From Geosiphon pyriformis (taxonomy: Eukaryota > Glomeromycota > Glomeromycetes > Archaeosporales > Geosiphonaceae), in contig JAAOMT010000518.1 in the NCBI GenBank assembly GCA_016748015.1, positions 59,478 through 123,477 on the forward strand: a stretch of 64,000 nt of DNA, read 5' to 3'. A program made the translations under genes and the position numbers. This document shows positions 45,084-58,075 of the stretch, piece by piece. Numbering within the stretch: position 1 is the first letter of the stretch; every line of letters begins with the position of its first letter. The notes under the pieces are model-generated. The model ran no database searches, was not told the origin of the DNA, and saw only the letters and a list, made by a program, of their open reading frames with translations.

Positions 45084-45690
45084 ATGTTTTAAGATTTTGT
45101 TAAATTATGTCAAATTGTAAACTTTCTTGGTAAAACCTTGCTTTTTACTGATTTTTTTGGTGTTGTGTACTTTTTTATTAAAGATATTAGACATTAATAT
45201 TTATAAAATTTTGTGTAAAAAATTTGTTTTTAAGGATTAAATTAGTGAAACTATTTCTAGAATTGAGAATAAAAAAAATACTATGGTCATAATTGCTGAT
45301 TTTAACTGGCATCTGGTTGATGTATATCATAGTAGATTATAGAATTTTAAGTTTAAGTATAAAGTTAATATAGAGAAAAATAGTTTAGCAAAAAATATGA
45401 AAATTTTGCCTAAGATATACAATAGTCTGTCTGAATTTTTCTTATCTGGAATGATTTATATATTTAGAATTATTGAATTATTTTCTATTAATTTTAGATT
45501 ATATAAGGCTTGTTTGTTTTTTTTAAGTTTAAATAATGAGTTGAAAATTAATATAAGTGTGTAGTATGACCTTAATTAGTTTAAATAGCCAATTATATAT
45601 AGTAAGTACATAATCTATTTTTAATTTAATATATTTAGTTTGTTTTTTTATATTAAATAATAATTAGACTATACTTATAAAATAATAATT
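45084..45690 (+). mobile_element. LINE-C fragment, 3' side of the Gypsy-B insertion
   Basis: Translation resumes the LINE ORF2 C-terminus: ILCKKFVFKD (LINE-B has ALCKSFVFKE), then IIELFSINFRLYKACLFFLS, matching AETFSIGFGFCYSCLFFSG of LINE-A near its end, and INISV before a stop. The 3' UTR-like sequence and an A/T-rich tail follow to about 45,690. With 24846-25040 it forms one 5'-truncated LINE split by Gypsy-B. Confidence 0.68.
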
Positions 45691-45904
45691 TTTATTAAAA
45701 AATATAATAATATTTTTTAAAATATATGTTTTATAAATATATATTCTTTTTATATATATATTATAATTAGAATTTTATATTTTATAAAATATTTTCTTTT
45801 AATTATTTAAAATTTCTTAAAAAAATAATTTTTTAAAAAAAGTTTTTTTTGTTTTATGTTTTATTTCATTATATAATTAAACAACTTTAAATTTTTTTTT
45901 TTTA

Positions 45905-48743
45905 AATAGGGTTTTGGTATTTAATTTGGTTTGGTTCAAGTTTAATTGAACTACTAAACCAAACTAAATTCAAACAAAAAATTTGGCAAAATTTTAAGTT
46001 TAAACTTAAACCAGACTTAAAATTACTAAATTTGAACTGAATTTGAATACACACAACAAGTTTGGTTCAAATTTGGTTTGAAGTTTATAAATATGTTCAG
46101 ATTTAATTATTAAAAATATTATATTATACTATATTATTACTTAATTTTTTTTTCAATGAATCTGTATTTATGATTAAAGATACTATACTGTTCTTATAAT
46201 TTTAAGCACTAAGCAAGACTTCATATCTATAATCATATTCTCACTTACAAAAAAGATGTATTTAGAAGCAACAAATAATTCTTGAATTACCAAATAATTA
46301 CAAATTATATATACAAGATAAAAAAATTATGTTTAATGTGCTTAAATATTGAATTATTAATAAAATGTTAATTTAAATAAATATTTTTTGTAATATATCT
46401 TTTATTATGCTATTATATTTATTTTTTTATTGACCATCTTTTTAGAGATATAACAATCAATTTTGTTAAGTTTTTTTTTCTTATTATTATTAAAATCTGT
46501 CTCTAATATAAATTATATAACTAATACTATAGTATTATTAAAATTACTATTTAACAAAAAACTGTTATTTAATGTTAGTATAATATTCAGTTTGTATTTT
46601 GTTTTAAAGAAAGTATGTATTCTAAAGATTTATTTATTATGTAAAAGTTGAAAAATAAAACTGTTTAAATAAATTAATAAGTTATAATTCTTTTGATTTA
46701 TTAATATTATCATTCAAAAAATTTTTTTTTGTAAAATAATAAAATTTTTTTTTTGAATTCAATGTAATACAGGATATTACAGTTGTATTTGTTTTAAATT
46801 AATATTCAATCAACTTTTTTCTTATTATCTTAGCTGTTGTAATAAATAAAGAATCTAATATTAAATGTGCTAAATAAATAAATAAATAAATACAATTGAA
46901 ATTATAATGTTTTACTAGATTTATTATCATTAATCATGTTTTTGACATAATTAAGAATAATATTAAAGAGAAAAATAATCAAAAAAGCAGTATTATTTGA
47001 ACTGGCTAATATTTTAACTATAATATCTTTAAATAATTTAAGAAATTTAGTAATTTTATCAAAGACAGCCATTAATTATGTAAAATAACATATTGATAGA
47101 AGTCAATATAAGTGCTAATAAGAATGTTTAATACCTATAAATTTACAGTTAAAATTTTTGTATTCAAAATATATGAAATTAAAAATAAATAATTTGCTAA
47201 TTTAAGAAATAACCTATTCTTAACCATGTTATAAGTAGAATTCTACTAAATAAAACAATTCAAAATGAGTTTATAGTATTTAATTTAATATGTATTATAG
47301 GCACATTCAAGAAGCTTAAAATATTGGAATGAAGTATGAATTGCAGAATTAAGTTTTCTAATCTTTAATTTATATAAAGTTTACATTAAGAAAATTTCAG
47401 GTAAATATATTCAGTTTGAGTTTTTAACAAATACTTTAGAAACATTATTTTTTATTTTATTTAGAACTATTTGTATTGCCAATTTTAATATATGATTAAA
47501 TTATTGAAATTAAAAGTCCTTTAAGTTTCATTGAATGCTTTTTTTTTCTAATTTTTTCATTAACTTTTTTATAAAAGTATTATTATTTTTAGTATTATCG
47601 AGAATAATAACAAAAAGCTGTTGAAAAAAATTAATGATAAACTCATATAAAAAGAAAGTGAATATAATTTTTTCTTAATCTTTTGGCTGAAAATTTGGCT
47701 CAAGACAATGATAAAAACTACTTAAACTAATATTAAAAAAACACGGTTTTTAATAATATAGACATTATGATAACTCTAAGTCTCAAATGACACTAATACT
47801 AAAAATTCAGCTCTAAGATGATAATGAAAACTAATTTAAACCAATATTAAAAAAATACAATTTTTAATAATATAAGCACTATAGTAACTCTAAGTCTTAA
47901 ATAATAAGGCAAAGAAAATGTTTCTTGAGAAATTAAATTAATATACTATATAATATGTCAATTTTATTATTGGTCATTAACTAATTCAAATTCATGTAAA
48001 AATATATGTATGTATTTTTAATGTAATTCTATAATTATTTAATATTTAAAAATCTGTTTGTAATATTTATTCTATTATGTTATCTATTTATTAATTCAAA
48101 ATCAATTATTGTTTATTAAAGATTCTAATTGTCATTAATATAATAAATAGTAATAGAAAAAAAAACTTTGTTATTAAGAAATGTCCAGAAATTTAATGTA
48201 AAAAAAATTTTGAGCTTGATAATACTTAAATATATTTATTATATTATAAATATAAGTAAAAAAAAATTATTTTATAATAAAGATAGTGTTTATTCTTAAT
48301 TTTTGTCTATCTAAAACATAGAATTCTATGACTCTATTCTTAATTGTATTGGCACAAACAAATTAAGAAGTAAGGTTCAAATATTAGAATATTTTGATTA
48401 ATTTAAGGTTTTTTATTATAAAAAATAGTTACTGATAATTAATAAGCCAAATAGTAATCATGTTATAAAGTTTTTTATTATCAATGTTAATAGCAATTAT
48501 TACAGAAAACTAAAGCAATTTTCTAAGTATATTGGCTAAAAATTATAAAAAAAACAGTAATTTCATTCATTAAAACATTTTTTTAATTAACTTGTAATCT
48601 GTCTGGATATTTTGTCTTTTTTTATGATATTTTTTCATTGTAATATATACTGTTTAGTAAAAAGTATTTAAATAGTGCCATAAAAATTTGGTAGTGTTCA
48701 TAGTTTCACAAAAAAATGATTTATGTATATATTTTGAGACCAT
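45905..48743. mobile_element. TIR element copy 1, left part (split by Gypsy-C)
   Basis: The left terminus (about 45,905-46,120), rich in AGTTTGGTTCAAATTTGG-type blocks, is the imperfect inverse of 59,080-59,275, giving long terminal inverted repeats of about 200 bp. The interior aligns collinearly with copy 2 (59,505-62,345) in direct orientation. The interior is heavily decayed; the only ATG frame of note, 46463-46651 (+), is hydrophobic and looks like chance. I cannot recognise a transposase, so the superfamily is unassigned. It ends at the Gypsy-C target duplication CCAT (48740-48743). Confidence 0.65.
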
Positions 48744-49614
48744 TGTTACAGATGAGTGTTTTTGCTGTTGAATTAAATAACAAACCTGTAACTTGGTGCT
48801 CAAAAGCTACTTCCATTAATGAGGTTCTATAAGTGTTGTATCTGAAGGTTTTGGTAAAGTCCTTGGTATAATGGACAGAGATTTAATAGTTGTTTATCCA
48901 TAGTTTTTCAGACTCGCAAATCTGTCAATTTTTTTTTCAGCTTGGTGGCCGGCAATCTTTTGGTAAGTAATCTGTATCTCTTGTACGTGTCCTACCCTCT
49001 TGCAGAGGTCTTTTACCAGGCAATCCTTGACATCAGTAATTAGCACTTTCAATTAATTAGTTAGTACATAATAACAAAATCACAGAAAATAAAATAAAGA
49101 AAGAAAAAAAAAATAAAAGAATAAAAAAAAATAAGCCAAGATGATTTGCAAGTTAGTATCTCATCAATAGCTATGATCAAGAACTATTGTTCCAGTGTGG
49201 TTAAGTATCAATTACTATCAACATGAAGTGTTGATAGTGGAGAATGAGTTTGAGATATATAATAATTATTTATTTGATGATTAGAACTGGAATGTTGCTT
49301 AGATTAAATCTAAACTGAGAGGTCTGCCTCTTTTCAGCTTCTAATTTTACTGCTATATATACATAATTGAGATTCCTCAATTCCTCAATTCTTTGCAACA
49401 AAAATCCTGGAATTCTTGGAATTCTGCAATTTTTAGTGAGAAAAATCCTGAAATTCTGAAATCTTGCAATTCCTTGTCAGAGAATCTTGAAATTCCTGGA
49501 ATCCTGCAATTCCTCTAAGAGGAATTCTGGAATTTCACATTTATTATGTTTACCTCTGATTGGCTAATATCTATTGATTAATAATACTATATTTTCTATA
49601 TTCTATAAGTAACA
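48744..49614 (-). repeat. Gypsy-C 3' LTR
   Basis: On the minus strand starts TGTTACTTATAG and ends CTGTAACA. 871 bp against 831 for the 5' LTR. Contains the TATATATA box (near 49,355), the GGAATTCC-type repeats (49,385-49,530) and GAGCACCAAGTTACAGGT. Confidence 0.9.
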
Positions 49615-49627
49615 TTATTCTCTTCTT
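49615..49627 (-). other. Gypsy-C polypurine tract
   Basis: Minus strand AAGAAGAGAATAA, immediately between the ORF3 stop and the 3' LTR. Confidence 0.78.
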
Positions 49628-50287
49628 TTAATATTGAGCTCTGTCGAAATCCAATTCATTTGATTCTCCTTCTTGAAGTATTTTCTGAATTTTATTGTTG
49701 AGAATCACTTGTGTTATTTGAGTCCGTAATTCTTTAAATTGAGCATTGGTAATTTTTCCCAATTGATTATTGGTAACTGTATCCATGGCTTTATTGAGTA
49801 GAATTTCTGGCCGATCCTGAAATGCTGTGTGTATTTGATATATAGCTCAAGCTTATGTGAATAAGTTGTTTTTCCCCACAAAATGTTCTAGTTGTCATAG
49901 TATTGTTGTGTTGAATAACTGCTTTGTTTTGTCCATATATAAGTTCTGGATATTTACATGTTGTTCCAAGTAAAAATAACAATAGTTTCTTGGAAATTGT
50001 TGTATCCACCAAGTCCAAGTTTTTCTGATAAATCTTTGGTGTAATCCGACTACTTGTTGTTCTTTTATGGCCAATTTTATCTTGGTCATGATCTTGTTGA
50101 CCATGTTTTTCAGTCTTTTCTGTGCTTTGTTTTGTGGTATTTTTGCTGTATTTTTGTAACAAATGGTTTGTCAATTGATGATAATTTCCATCTCTTGGTG
50201 TTGGATTAATTGAAAAATTTGTTGGGCTAGTGAATAGATATTGTCTATAATCTCTATTTTTCTGCTTTTCTCTGTCATGTCAACCAT
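49628..50287 (-). pseudogene. Gypsy-C ORF3, unknown protein after integrase
   Basis: ATG 50287 (MVDMTEKSRKIEIIDNIYSL) to TAA 49628: 660 nt, exactly as in Gypsy-A, with a handful of nonsense codons and no net frameshift. Contains WWIQQFPRNYCYFYLEQHVN, HTAFQDRPEILLNKAMD and GKITNAQFKELRTQITQVIL. The strong match to Gypsy-A extends over the whole ORF and stops at the PPT. Function unknown; no membrane segment or known motif recognised. Confidence 0.8.
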
Positions 50288-50310
50288 GTTCTTATATATT
50301 CTTTTGTCAA

Positions 50311-51692
50311 TCAACTGGACATTTTGTTGTCAATGATAATGATTGGTTCCAGATCTTGTGGAATCTTCTTTGGTTGGACTAGTATTCTCTGTACTCCCAA
50401 TTGTGAAATATTACTGATAGATGCTGATGCTATATAGTGATATGGTTTCAGTCGATCTCTATATGCTGCTTTGGTTAAGATTTTGCTGTCCAATCTTAAT
50501 TTGTAAGCTCCATTTCCTAGAATTTTTTCTATGTGAAATGGTCCGTTCCATTTGGGGTTAAATTTTCTATTCTATTGTTTTTCCGCTTTGGTATGATGTA
50601 ATAGTACTTTGTCTCCAATCCTGAATTCAACTGGTTTATCTGGTAGTTGGTTATTGTGTTTTTTTTTTGTTTCTCTTGTGCCTTTTGTATGTTATTAGCT
50701 GTTCTTTGTCGTTTGTTTTCTAATGTTTCCATTAAGTCATATGTTCTTCTCAACAATGTATTTTTGAAATTCTCTTCTGTTATTGGTTCAGTTGGGTATG
50801 TGCTGACTTCTATTTCTACTGATAGTGTTGCTGTTCTACCATATACTAATTCAAATGGTGTTGCTTGTGTAGTGTCTTGCTTCATTGTCTGATAAGCAAG
50901 TAGTATTGATGGTATTAACAAATCCTAATCATTCTGGTTTTCTTGGCTGAGCTTAGCTATTGCTTTACACAATGTTCTATTGAATTTTTCGACTAATCCA
51001 TTGGTTTGTAGATGATATAGTGATAATAATGGTCTTTTAATTCCAAACTTTTGGCTTAGTTCTGCTAATGTTCTATTCACGAAATGGGTTCCTTGGTCTA
51101 ATAATAGTTTTTTTGGACATCCATATTGACAAATCAGATCTTGATGGATGAATTCGGCAATGAATTCTACATCTGCTCTTTGAATTGCTTTTGCTTCTGG
51201 CCATTTAGTGAGATAGTCCATGGCTACTGCTATGTATCTATTTCCTCTGTTGGTAATTGTTAATGGTCTGACTAGATCAATTTCCACATGGTCAAATGGT
51301 TGTTCTACTTTGATTGGTTTTAACGGTTCACTGGGTTTCGTACCTTCTCTTTGCTGACAAGCATCACAATTTTGAACATATTGGATGATGTCTGAATACA
51401 TTGATGGCCAATAGTATCTTTTTTTGGTTCTTTCCATGGTTGTTTCTTTGTAAAAATGTCCTGTTGTTGGATTTGAGTGCATGTTAAATAATATTGTCTT
51501 TTTTTTTGGTTCTGTAATTACTCTGGTTGGTTGATCTGGATCTTTTCTATTTTTCCGATAAAGTATATTTTGGTAAGTGATAAAATATTTTAATTGTTGT
51601 TTGATACTCTTTCATTCTATTTGAGATAAATTTTCTTTGAACTGTTGAGTGTTTATATAATGTCGCAGTTGTTGATATTTTTGTATGTTCAT
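50311..51692 (-). pseudogene. Gypsy-C integrase, separate ORF
   Basis: ATG 51692 (MNIQKYQQLRHYINTQQF), 61 nt after the RNase H stop and out of frame with it. HHCC: GHFYKETT...VQNCDACQQ. Core: EIDLVRPL, LLLDQGTHF and GLVEKFNR, so D, D and E are all present. LIPSILLAYQTMKQDTTQA follows. The frame shifts near 50,620 to give GPFHIEKILGNGAYKLRL and a final stop at 50,311. A stop near 51,617 interrupts the N-terminus. The best-preserved catalytic core of the three integrases. Confidence 0.87.
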
Positions 51693-51753
51693 CTTTTGTT
51701 ATATTTTCGTTGGTATTGTTCTGGTTTTGTTGTATTTTTGTGTTAAAATGTTC

Positions 51754-53163
51754 TTAGATTTGTCTTATTTGCGACAAATCATCAGCATTTCCATTGTCTT
51801 TTTCTTTTTTGTAATGGGTAGTATAATTGTATGGTGCAAGTGCCATTTTCCATTTTAACTGTCTTTCATCTCCAAATTTTTGTTTTTGGAGTAATGTTAA
51901 TCTCTTGTGATCTGTGTAGACTTCAAACTTTTGGCTCAAGTATTCTTTCCATTTCATGACTGCCCAGTATATTGCTAAGTGTTCTTGTTCCAGTGTTGTA
52001 TAGTTCTTTTTGGCTGGTGTTAAACCTTTACTGGCATATGTTACTAAATGTTCTCTGCCATCCAGTCCTCTTTGAGATGGTACTGCTCCTAATGCTTGGC
52101 CAGATACATTAGTGGTGATAATGAATGGTTTGCTGTGATCTGAATAGATCAGTACTGGAGCTTGGATAAGCTTTCTTTTCAGAATATCAAAAGCTTCCTG
52201 TTGACTTTCTGTCCATTCATATTTTGTATTTTTGTTTTGCAGTTGGTTAAGTGGCTGTGCTATCTTGGAAAAGTTCTTGATAAAATGTTGATAGTAACTG
52301 GCGAATCCCAAAAATGATTTCAGTTCTGTCATATTGGTCAGCACTAGAAAGTTCTTTACTATCTCAATTTTCTTTGGATCTGTTTTGATGCCATCTTTTT
52401 TGATTATGTGTTCCAAGAATTTTAGTTCTGTTTTGCTGAAGAAGCACTTTGTCGCATTTAACTTTAGTCCTGCTCTTCTTAATCTTTCGAACATTTGTTG
52501 AAGATAATAGAGATGATCATCAAACATTTTTGAGAATACATTGGTGTCGTCCAAGTATACAACTACTGATTTCCACAACAAGCCAGTATAAATGATTTCC
52601 ATTAGCCATTGGAAAGTTGCTGGGGTATTGTTTAAGCCGAATGGCATCACTTCAAATTCGAAATTCTCTTCTCTAGTAGTAAATCTCATTTTCTCTTTGT
52701 CAGCTGGATTTATGGCTACTTGCCAGTAACCACTGTTTAAATCTAATGTTGAGAATCATTTGTTTCCACCAAAAGCATTAAATAATTTTTGTATCTGTGG
52801 AGTTGGATAGCTGTCTCCATGAGTTACACCATTGAGTTTTCTGTAGTTTACACAAAATCGGATTTTTCTATTCTTCTTACGGACGAGTACCACTGGTAAT
52901 GACTATGGGCTCATGGATGGCTGAATTAGCCCATTGTCAAGCATTCTGTTTATGTCTTGATAAATGATCTTATGGCTGGCTGGTGGCACTCTGTATGCTC
53001 TTTGTTTGATTGGCATTACATCTTCAGTCTTGATCTGATGCTGGATGATGTCAGTTTGGCCAAACTCATTTTCACTGGCAAAGATGTCATTGAAATTGTT
53101 AAGCAATATTTTGAGCTGCATACATTGGAGTGGATCTAAGTTTCCCATGTTCATTTGTTCCAA
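51754..53163 (-). pseudogene. Gypsy-C reverse transcriptase and RNase H
   Basis: One frame with the preceding dUTPase. KQRAYRVPPASHKII, IRFCVNYRKLNGV, FSTLDLNSGYWQV, FEVMPFGLNNTPATFQ and VVVYLDDTNVFS (YLDD intact). RNase H: PFIITTNVSGQALGAV (first Asp now Asn), TLEQEHLAIYWAV (Glu), FEVYTDHKRLTLL (Asp). It ends NADDLSQIRQI* with TAA at 51756-51754, the shared stop position. Stops at about 52,757 and 52,902 replace Trp or Gln-type residues. Confidence 0.87.
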
Positions 53164-53193
53164 TTGTTCTTATTGGAGCAAATAACATTCGTC

Positions 53194-55050
53194 TCATCCA
53201 TAGATTGTTTGTGATGTAATGTCAACATATTCACAAAGTTGTGAAAAGTCCAGAATGGGTTTTGGTGGTTGGTTTTCTATTTCTGTGTTTAAATATCCAA
53301 TGGTGATTCCTTCTGGTATGTTGATGACATTGCCAGTGTTGTTGTAGATGGGAATTTTTATGCTGCTATAGCTTTTGGCTGGTATGTAGAAGTTGATTAA
53401 CCCAATCTTTCCTGATTCACAAAGATTTGCTTCAGCTTCAAAAATTTGTTCCTGCTCTTTTTCTTTTCTTCCTATTGCTAGCATGTACTCACTATATGGT
53501 GGAATGGAAATAGCTTGACTGGTTGAGATAATTTCTCTTTGGTCAACAATTTCTTCTTCTGCCATATTAACTAGTACATTTATTCTACCTATTGATCCAA
53601 ATCCTTGTATTCCTTTCGCTGTTATTCCTAATTCCTCCCTCTTTCCTACTGATACTAACTGAGCTACTCTAACCAAAGGCAGGAATATTGTCTATGCTAT
53701 CTTTTCGTTGAGCTCTATTATATAGGCTTTTTCTGAGTTATTTTGTAACATGGCGATAATATTTCCTATATATCCCATGTCAATTATTCTTTCTCTTATA
53801 TTAATCCCTCTTTTTGCTAAACTATTTCTAGATACTAATTGAACTATTGTTGTTGCTGGAATTTCTAGTGCTATTTTCAGATCAATGCAGGTGCATGAAT
53901 GTGGTTCTAATTTAATGGCATCTTTTTCTGGGTATTTCAAATCAAACCCTGCATCAGTATCATGCACGCATTCTGGCATGATACTTTTCCCCTTGTCACT
54001 ATATCATTTCAACTCCTGCTTCTTGGAGAAATCTGGTAGTGCAATATATTGTTTGTAGTTTGTATCAGAGTTTGGATCTGAGTTGGAATCATTGTTGTTG
54101 TCATTGCCATTTTGAATGGAGCTTGAACTGTTGTTGTTGTTGTTGTCATTGTCGGAGTTTGAATCGCGATTGATCAGCAATTCTGCTTCTGATGTACAGC
54201 TACTGATTGGTTCTTCCTCTTCAAGGATCATGTAGATCATGTGTGGTGGTGGATTGTAAATGAGGTCACACTCATTACAATATTCAAAGTCACTGAGAAT
54301 TAAACAATGGTGATACAGTCTCATATTTAACTGTGCTAGCTATTGTTTTTGCTTTTCTCTAGTGGGTGCCAAGTTTTGGTAGTGTTCATGGAACTCTTCT
54401 GGTTTCAGAAAATTTATGACTGGCTCTGCATCCCAGTCAAGCTTGATGGGTTTTGGTGGGTTGTTTTTAATTGTCCTGATTTCTTCTGGTGTTGCTTCTT
54501 CTATTTTGGCAATTGCCATTCTCCAAACTTTGTCATTATCATGTGGACAACTGTCCAGTTGCTACACAGCTCTTCTCCAGGCTGCTTCTATTGGGGTTCC
54601 TTTCCTTATCCAGTCACTTATTAGAATTGTGTATTGACATGATATGTCGCATGTTCCTCCATGTCTTGGAATGTCGTTCCACATTCCTTCATCTAACAGG
54701 GTCTCTTTACAAGCAAGACAAGACTGGTTATCCCATTTTTCTTGCCTTTTTGGTCTTCTAAAGTGTTCAAGTAAGCATGGACAACAGTAAAACTTTGTGG
54801 CAGCATGGTATTCCTCATCATCATCACAGCATGTGTCCATCGACAACAGTTTCTTACTGCAATCGACGCATACAAGCCTTGGCCACCGATAATTGGATTG
54901 TGGCGAAGTGTAGTGGATGTAGAAATTATAAATGCTAACAGTTGGTGTTGTTCTTTCTTCCTTTTTTTTTCCTTTTCTCTTATCTTCGTTCTATTCCCAA
55001 CTTAAGGCTTCTTCTTGTTCGTTATCAGTCCAAGTCAGATTGTTAGTTTC
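53194..55050 (-). pseudogene. Gypsy-C Cys-rich domain plus dUTPase
   Basis: Same frame as protease and RT. Cys-rich domain: CVDCSKKLLSMDTC, FYCCPC, CLACKETLL and GGTCDISC (54,870-54,640), then HHCLILSDFEYCNEC (54,315-54,270), where the first Cys of CHHC is now Tyr. An Asn/Ser/Asp-rich linker (54,170-54,050) precedes the dUTPase: DTDAGFDL, VSRNSLAKRG, RIIDMGYIGNI, and after a stop at 53,690 IFLPLVRVAQL and GIQGFGSIGR. Motifs 1-5 are recognisable, with changes in motifs 2 and 3. The tail domain repeats the Gypsy-A arrangement (YMLAIGRKEKEQEQIFEAEA). Confidence 0.82.
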
Positions 55051-56172
55051 TCAGGTAAGTTCATTTGTTTGCTTTCTTTTTCCATTGTCGTCCCACAAGA
55101 GTATTGGTGGCAGCTCATTGTGCTCTTTGTCAGCCCATGACATTTGGTAGACTTCCCAGGTAGGTTTTGGTTTCTCTTTTTTGAAGTTGATTAATAGTGT
55201 CATAGTGTTGGTAGCCTTAAAGTGGCCACATGTTGCTGGTACTTGCATGTGTTGCCCGTTCTGGCTGAGTTGAAGCTCTTGGGTATTCCAGTCCAGAGTG
55301 GTATTCATCTTGGACAACCAGTCATTACCAACTAGAGCTTAGTATTGGGTGGCTTTTATGATGAGTACTTTGATTGGTACTATGATGCCGTTAATTTCAA
55401 TTAGTAAGTCATCAATTTTGCTGATTGGAGTCTTGGTTGCTCTATTAGCCGTAATGATTCTGGCATTAGCAGCTCGATCAACTCGGCAACCTAATTGATC
55501 TATGAGTTGTCATGTGATAATGCTACTTGCTGAACCACTGTCAAAAATTAGTTTGATGAAATGGCCATCAATTTTCGCATCAGTGTACATGGCAGTAATT
55601 GGTTTTTCTTCCAGTATAGCTCTACTGAATAATGGCATGGTTGTTAGTTCCTCGAGTTTGAATAGAAAAATGGCATCCAGAGATTTGTCTTCTGTGATTG
55701 TGGCAGGTAGGATGTTGTTGGTAGGTGTTTGTCCGAGTTCCTGGTTGTTGGGTGTGGCATCTTTTGAAGTAACCAGGAGACTTAAATAGTTTTGGGAATT
55801 TGGGTGTTGGGTGGCACTGGTACCTGAATTCCGAGAATGGGATCCTGAGCTTTGGTGAGAGGAACTGGGAATCGGTTGATGAACAACCATCACCGATCTC
55901 CAATTTTGAGCAATTCTGGGTTTCGAGTTTCCTGATGTCATCGTAGCTGAGTTTTGGAGTGGTGTTTGGATTAATGGTTGAGACTGATAAATTATTTGGG
56001 ACTGTGGCTGATAAATTACTGGTGGCTGTGGTTGATAAACTGGGGTTTGATATACTGGCAGTTGATAGATTGGTTGCTGCGTTATTGGCAGGTAAGTATT
56101 TTGATATTGATCTTGATCCTGATTTGGATAATGATTTGGTGATTGGGGTTTCTGTATTGATTTTCTGATCAT
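55051..56172 (-). pseudogene. Gypsy-C retropepsin
   Basis: Starts in a Tyr/Pro/Gln linker (YQLPVYQTPVYQPQPP) and carries AKIDGHFIKLIFDSGSASSI at about 55,580-55,520, with the catalytic DSGS intact, unlike Gypsy-A and -B. ALVGNDWLSKMNTTLDWN follows. A TGA-type stop lies just after SASSIIT (55,508). The frame differs from gag by a shift near 56,170 and then runs unbroken in phase through RNase H. Confidence 0.82.
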
Positions 56173-57956
56173 TGGTTACTATAAGTATGGCAATTAACTC
56201 GAATATGGTCTTGTTTTCCACAGTTGTGGCAGACACACGTTTCTGGTTGCCACGGTAGACTAGATGCTGTCAAGGATGATGAACGTAATTGATTTTGGAA
56301 ATGATTCGCATTTCCTGGATTATGGTGTCGTTGTAGTGTTTGATATATGGTGCAATTGTCAGCTAAGTATCTTTCCAATCTCTTATTAATTGATTTACTG
56401 AACTTCTCCAATTTGGAATCCAATTCAAATGATCCGTTCATTACTAGATTAATGGCTTGGACATGGTTAACCTCTGACTCAGTGGATTCAAAATCTCTGG
56501 TGTGTATGACTGCATTTTGAAGAGTGCCAGGATGCAATGGACGTACATGTTGCAAGATGCTGCTGCATAGGCCACGAATAAACTGGTTAAGTATCTGTGG
56601 CGCTGTGAAATAGTTGGCATTAATTGCTTGAATTTGGTGTAGGTTTCGATGGAAGCATTTCAGGTAAGTGGTAACTGCTTCAGATTCTTCTTGTTTCATG
56701 GTGGTGAATGTATTGACTAGGTGATTGATGCTGTTATTGTTGCTAAAGTATCTTAGGAATTCCATTTTAAAGGCATTGAAATCTTGTGGTCTATTAACCA
56801 AGCTCTGATACCATGAATTGGCAGTATTCTTGAGAAAGTAGGGAATGGCTTGCATTGCTCAGTTGTTATTCCATCTGTTGGCTGTGATGGTCTTTTCTAT
56901 ATTGTTCAGCCATACTTGAGTGTCATCCTCTTTACTAGTAAAGTTGTCAAGTTTTGCAATTGGTGCATAAGCCATTGGATCTAAGTTAGATGGTTGTGGT
57001 GGCTGTTGAAGCAGTTGTTGTTGTACTGGTTGTTGGGGTGGTAGTTGAAATGGCTGCTAGATGGGTTCGACTATGGGATTAATAGGTGGTTGATTGATAA
57101 CAATTACCAGAGATAAGTTTTTCTGATTAATTAATTCAGGGTTTGAATTGTCCTGTCTTTGATGATTTGGAGTTTCAATTTCCAAATTTTCTAGATTTAG
57201 ATTTTGCTGAGTTTGAAGATTCGGGGTTTCAACTTCCAGGTTTTCAGTGATTGGGTGCTGGTAAGTGAATTCTTGATCCTTTGATTCTTCTTCCTCTTTT
57301 TCTGACTCTGCTGCTTCCCACAGATCAGAGATTTCAAAATCTGGTAGAGGCGGTAGTGATCAAAGTTCTGATGAAATTGATGATTGTGAATTAAATCTCT
57401 CAAAGTATTCGCCATATGGTCCTAATAATTTGGTTTTCCTTTGTTTACTTTGGAATGAGAATCATCCAAATGCTGATGTCGCAGTTGATGGAAACGTGTC
57501 TGTTGATAATATGTTGATGGCGCTTCCAGGTGTATAGTGGTAGGATGGGTTGCTTGGGAATTTAATTCTGTTTTTCTTCCAAGTAGGTGGCTGTATTTTT
57601 CTGGGTGTTACTGCTGGTGTTTGTAGTTTTCCCTTGCCTTTACTAGCATATGTAATTGGATATCTTTGTTGAATGTGGTGTTCAATTTCTTTGTTGATCT
57701 TAGTGATGATGAACACAAAATTATGATTTGTTAGTAGATTGGTGTTTTGAATTAATTCCCTATAGAAAGTTTCCCTTGCTGATTCAGTATTTACTAGTGT
57801 CCCTAACAAAGAGAAAATTTTTTTGTTGATGCAGAAATTGAAGGCTGATTCGGCAGATATATGATTGTGGTTTAATCCCAAGTATTGACAATAGTATTGA
57901 AATAAAGATTTTGCAAATCCTAAATAGTTTGCTCCTATATTTTCTGATTCTGCCAC
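56169..57956 (-). pseudogene. Gypsy-C gag
   Basis: ATG 57956 (MAESENIGANYLGFAKSLFQ) to 56169: 595 codons in one frame, interrupted only by nonsense codons (about 57,462, 57,360, 57,060 and 56,860). Core AMQAIPYFLKNTANSWYQSL keeps the Trp lost in Gypsy-A/B. Pro/Gln linker QPVQQQLLQQPPQPSNLDP. CCHC knuckle CHNCGKQDHIRVNC at 56,221-56,180 is intact in spacing. It forms the particle and binds RNA. This copy defines the full gag length of the family. Confidence 0.87.
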
Positions 57957-58007
57957 TTTTGGATGGTGTTTGTTGGTGCTGGTTCTCTGTAGAATTATAC
58001 CTCACAG

Positions 58008-58075
58008 GAGCACCAAATGTTATAGGTAAGTGTTTCTGCTGTTGAATTAAATAACAAACCTGTAACTTGGTGCTC
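58008..58075 (-). promoter_or_regulatory. Gypsy-C PBS and LTR-PBS inverted repeat
   Basis: PBS TGGTGCTC lies at 58015-58008 on the minus strand. The LTR arm GAGCACCAAGTTACAGGT (58075-58058) pairs with ACCTATAACATTTGGTGCTC (58027-58008): 9 bp with the PBS, a 2-nt bulge, then 9 positions with one C-A mismatch caused by a G-to-A change. Confidence 0.7.

Noticed and set aside
46463-46651. Hydrophobic 62-codon ORF inside TIR element copy 1
   Set aside because: Not preserved in copy 2 (stops and changes at 60,040-60,230), and T-rich sequence naturally yields hydrophobic frames.
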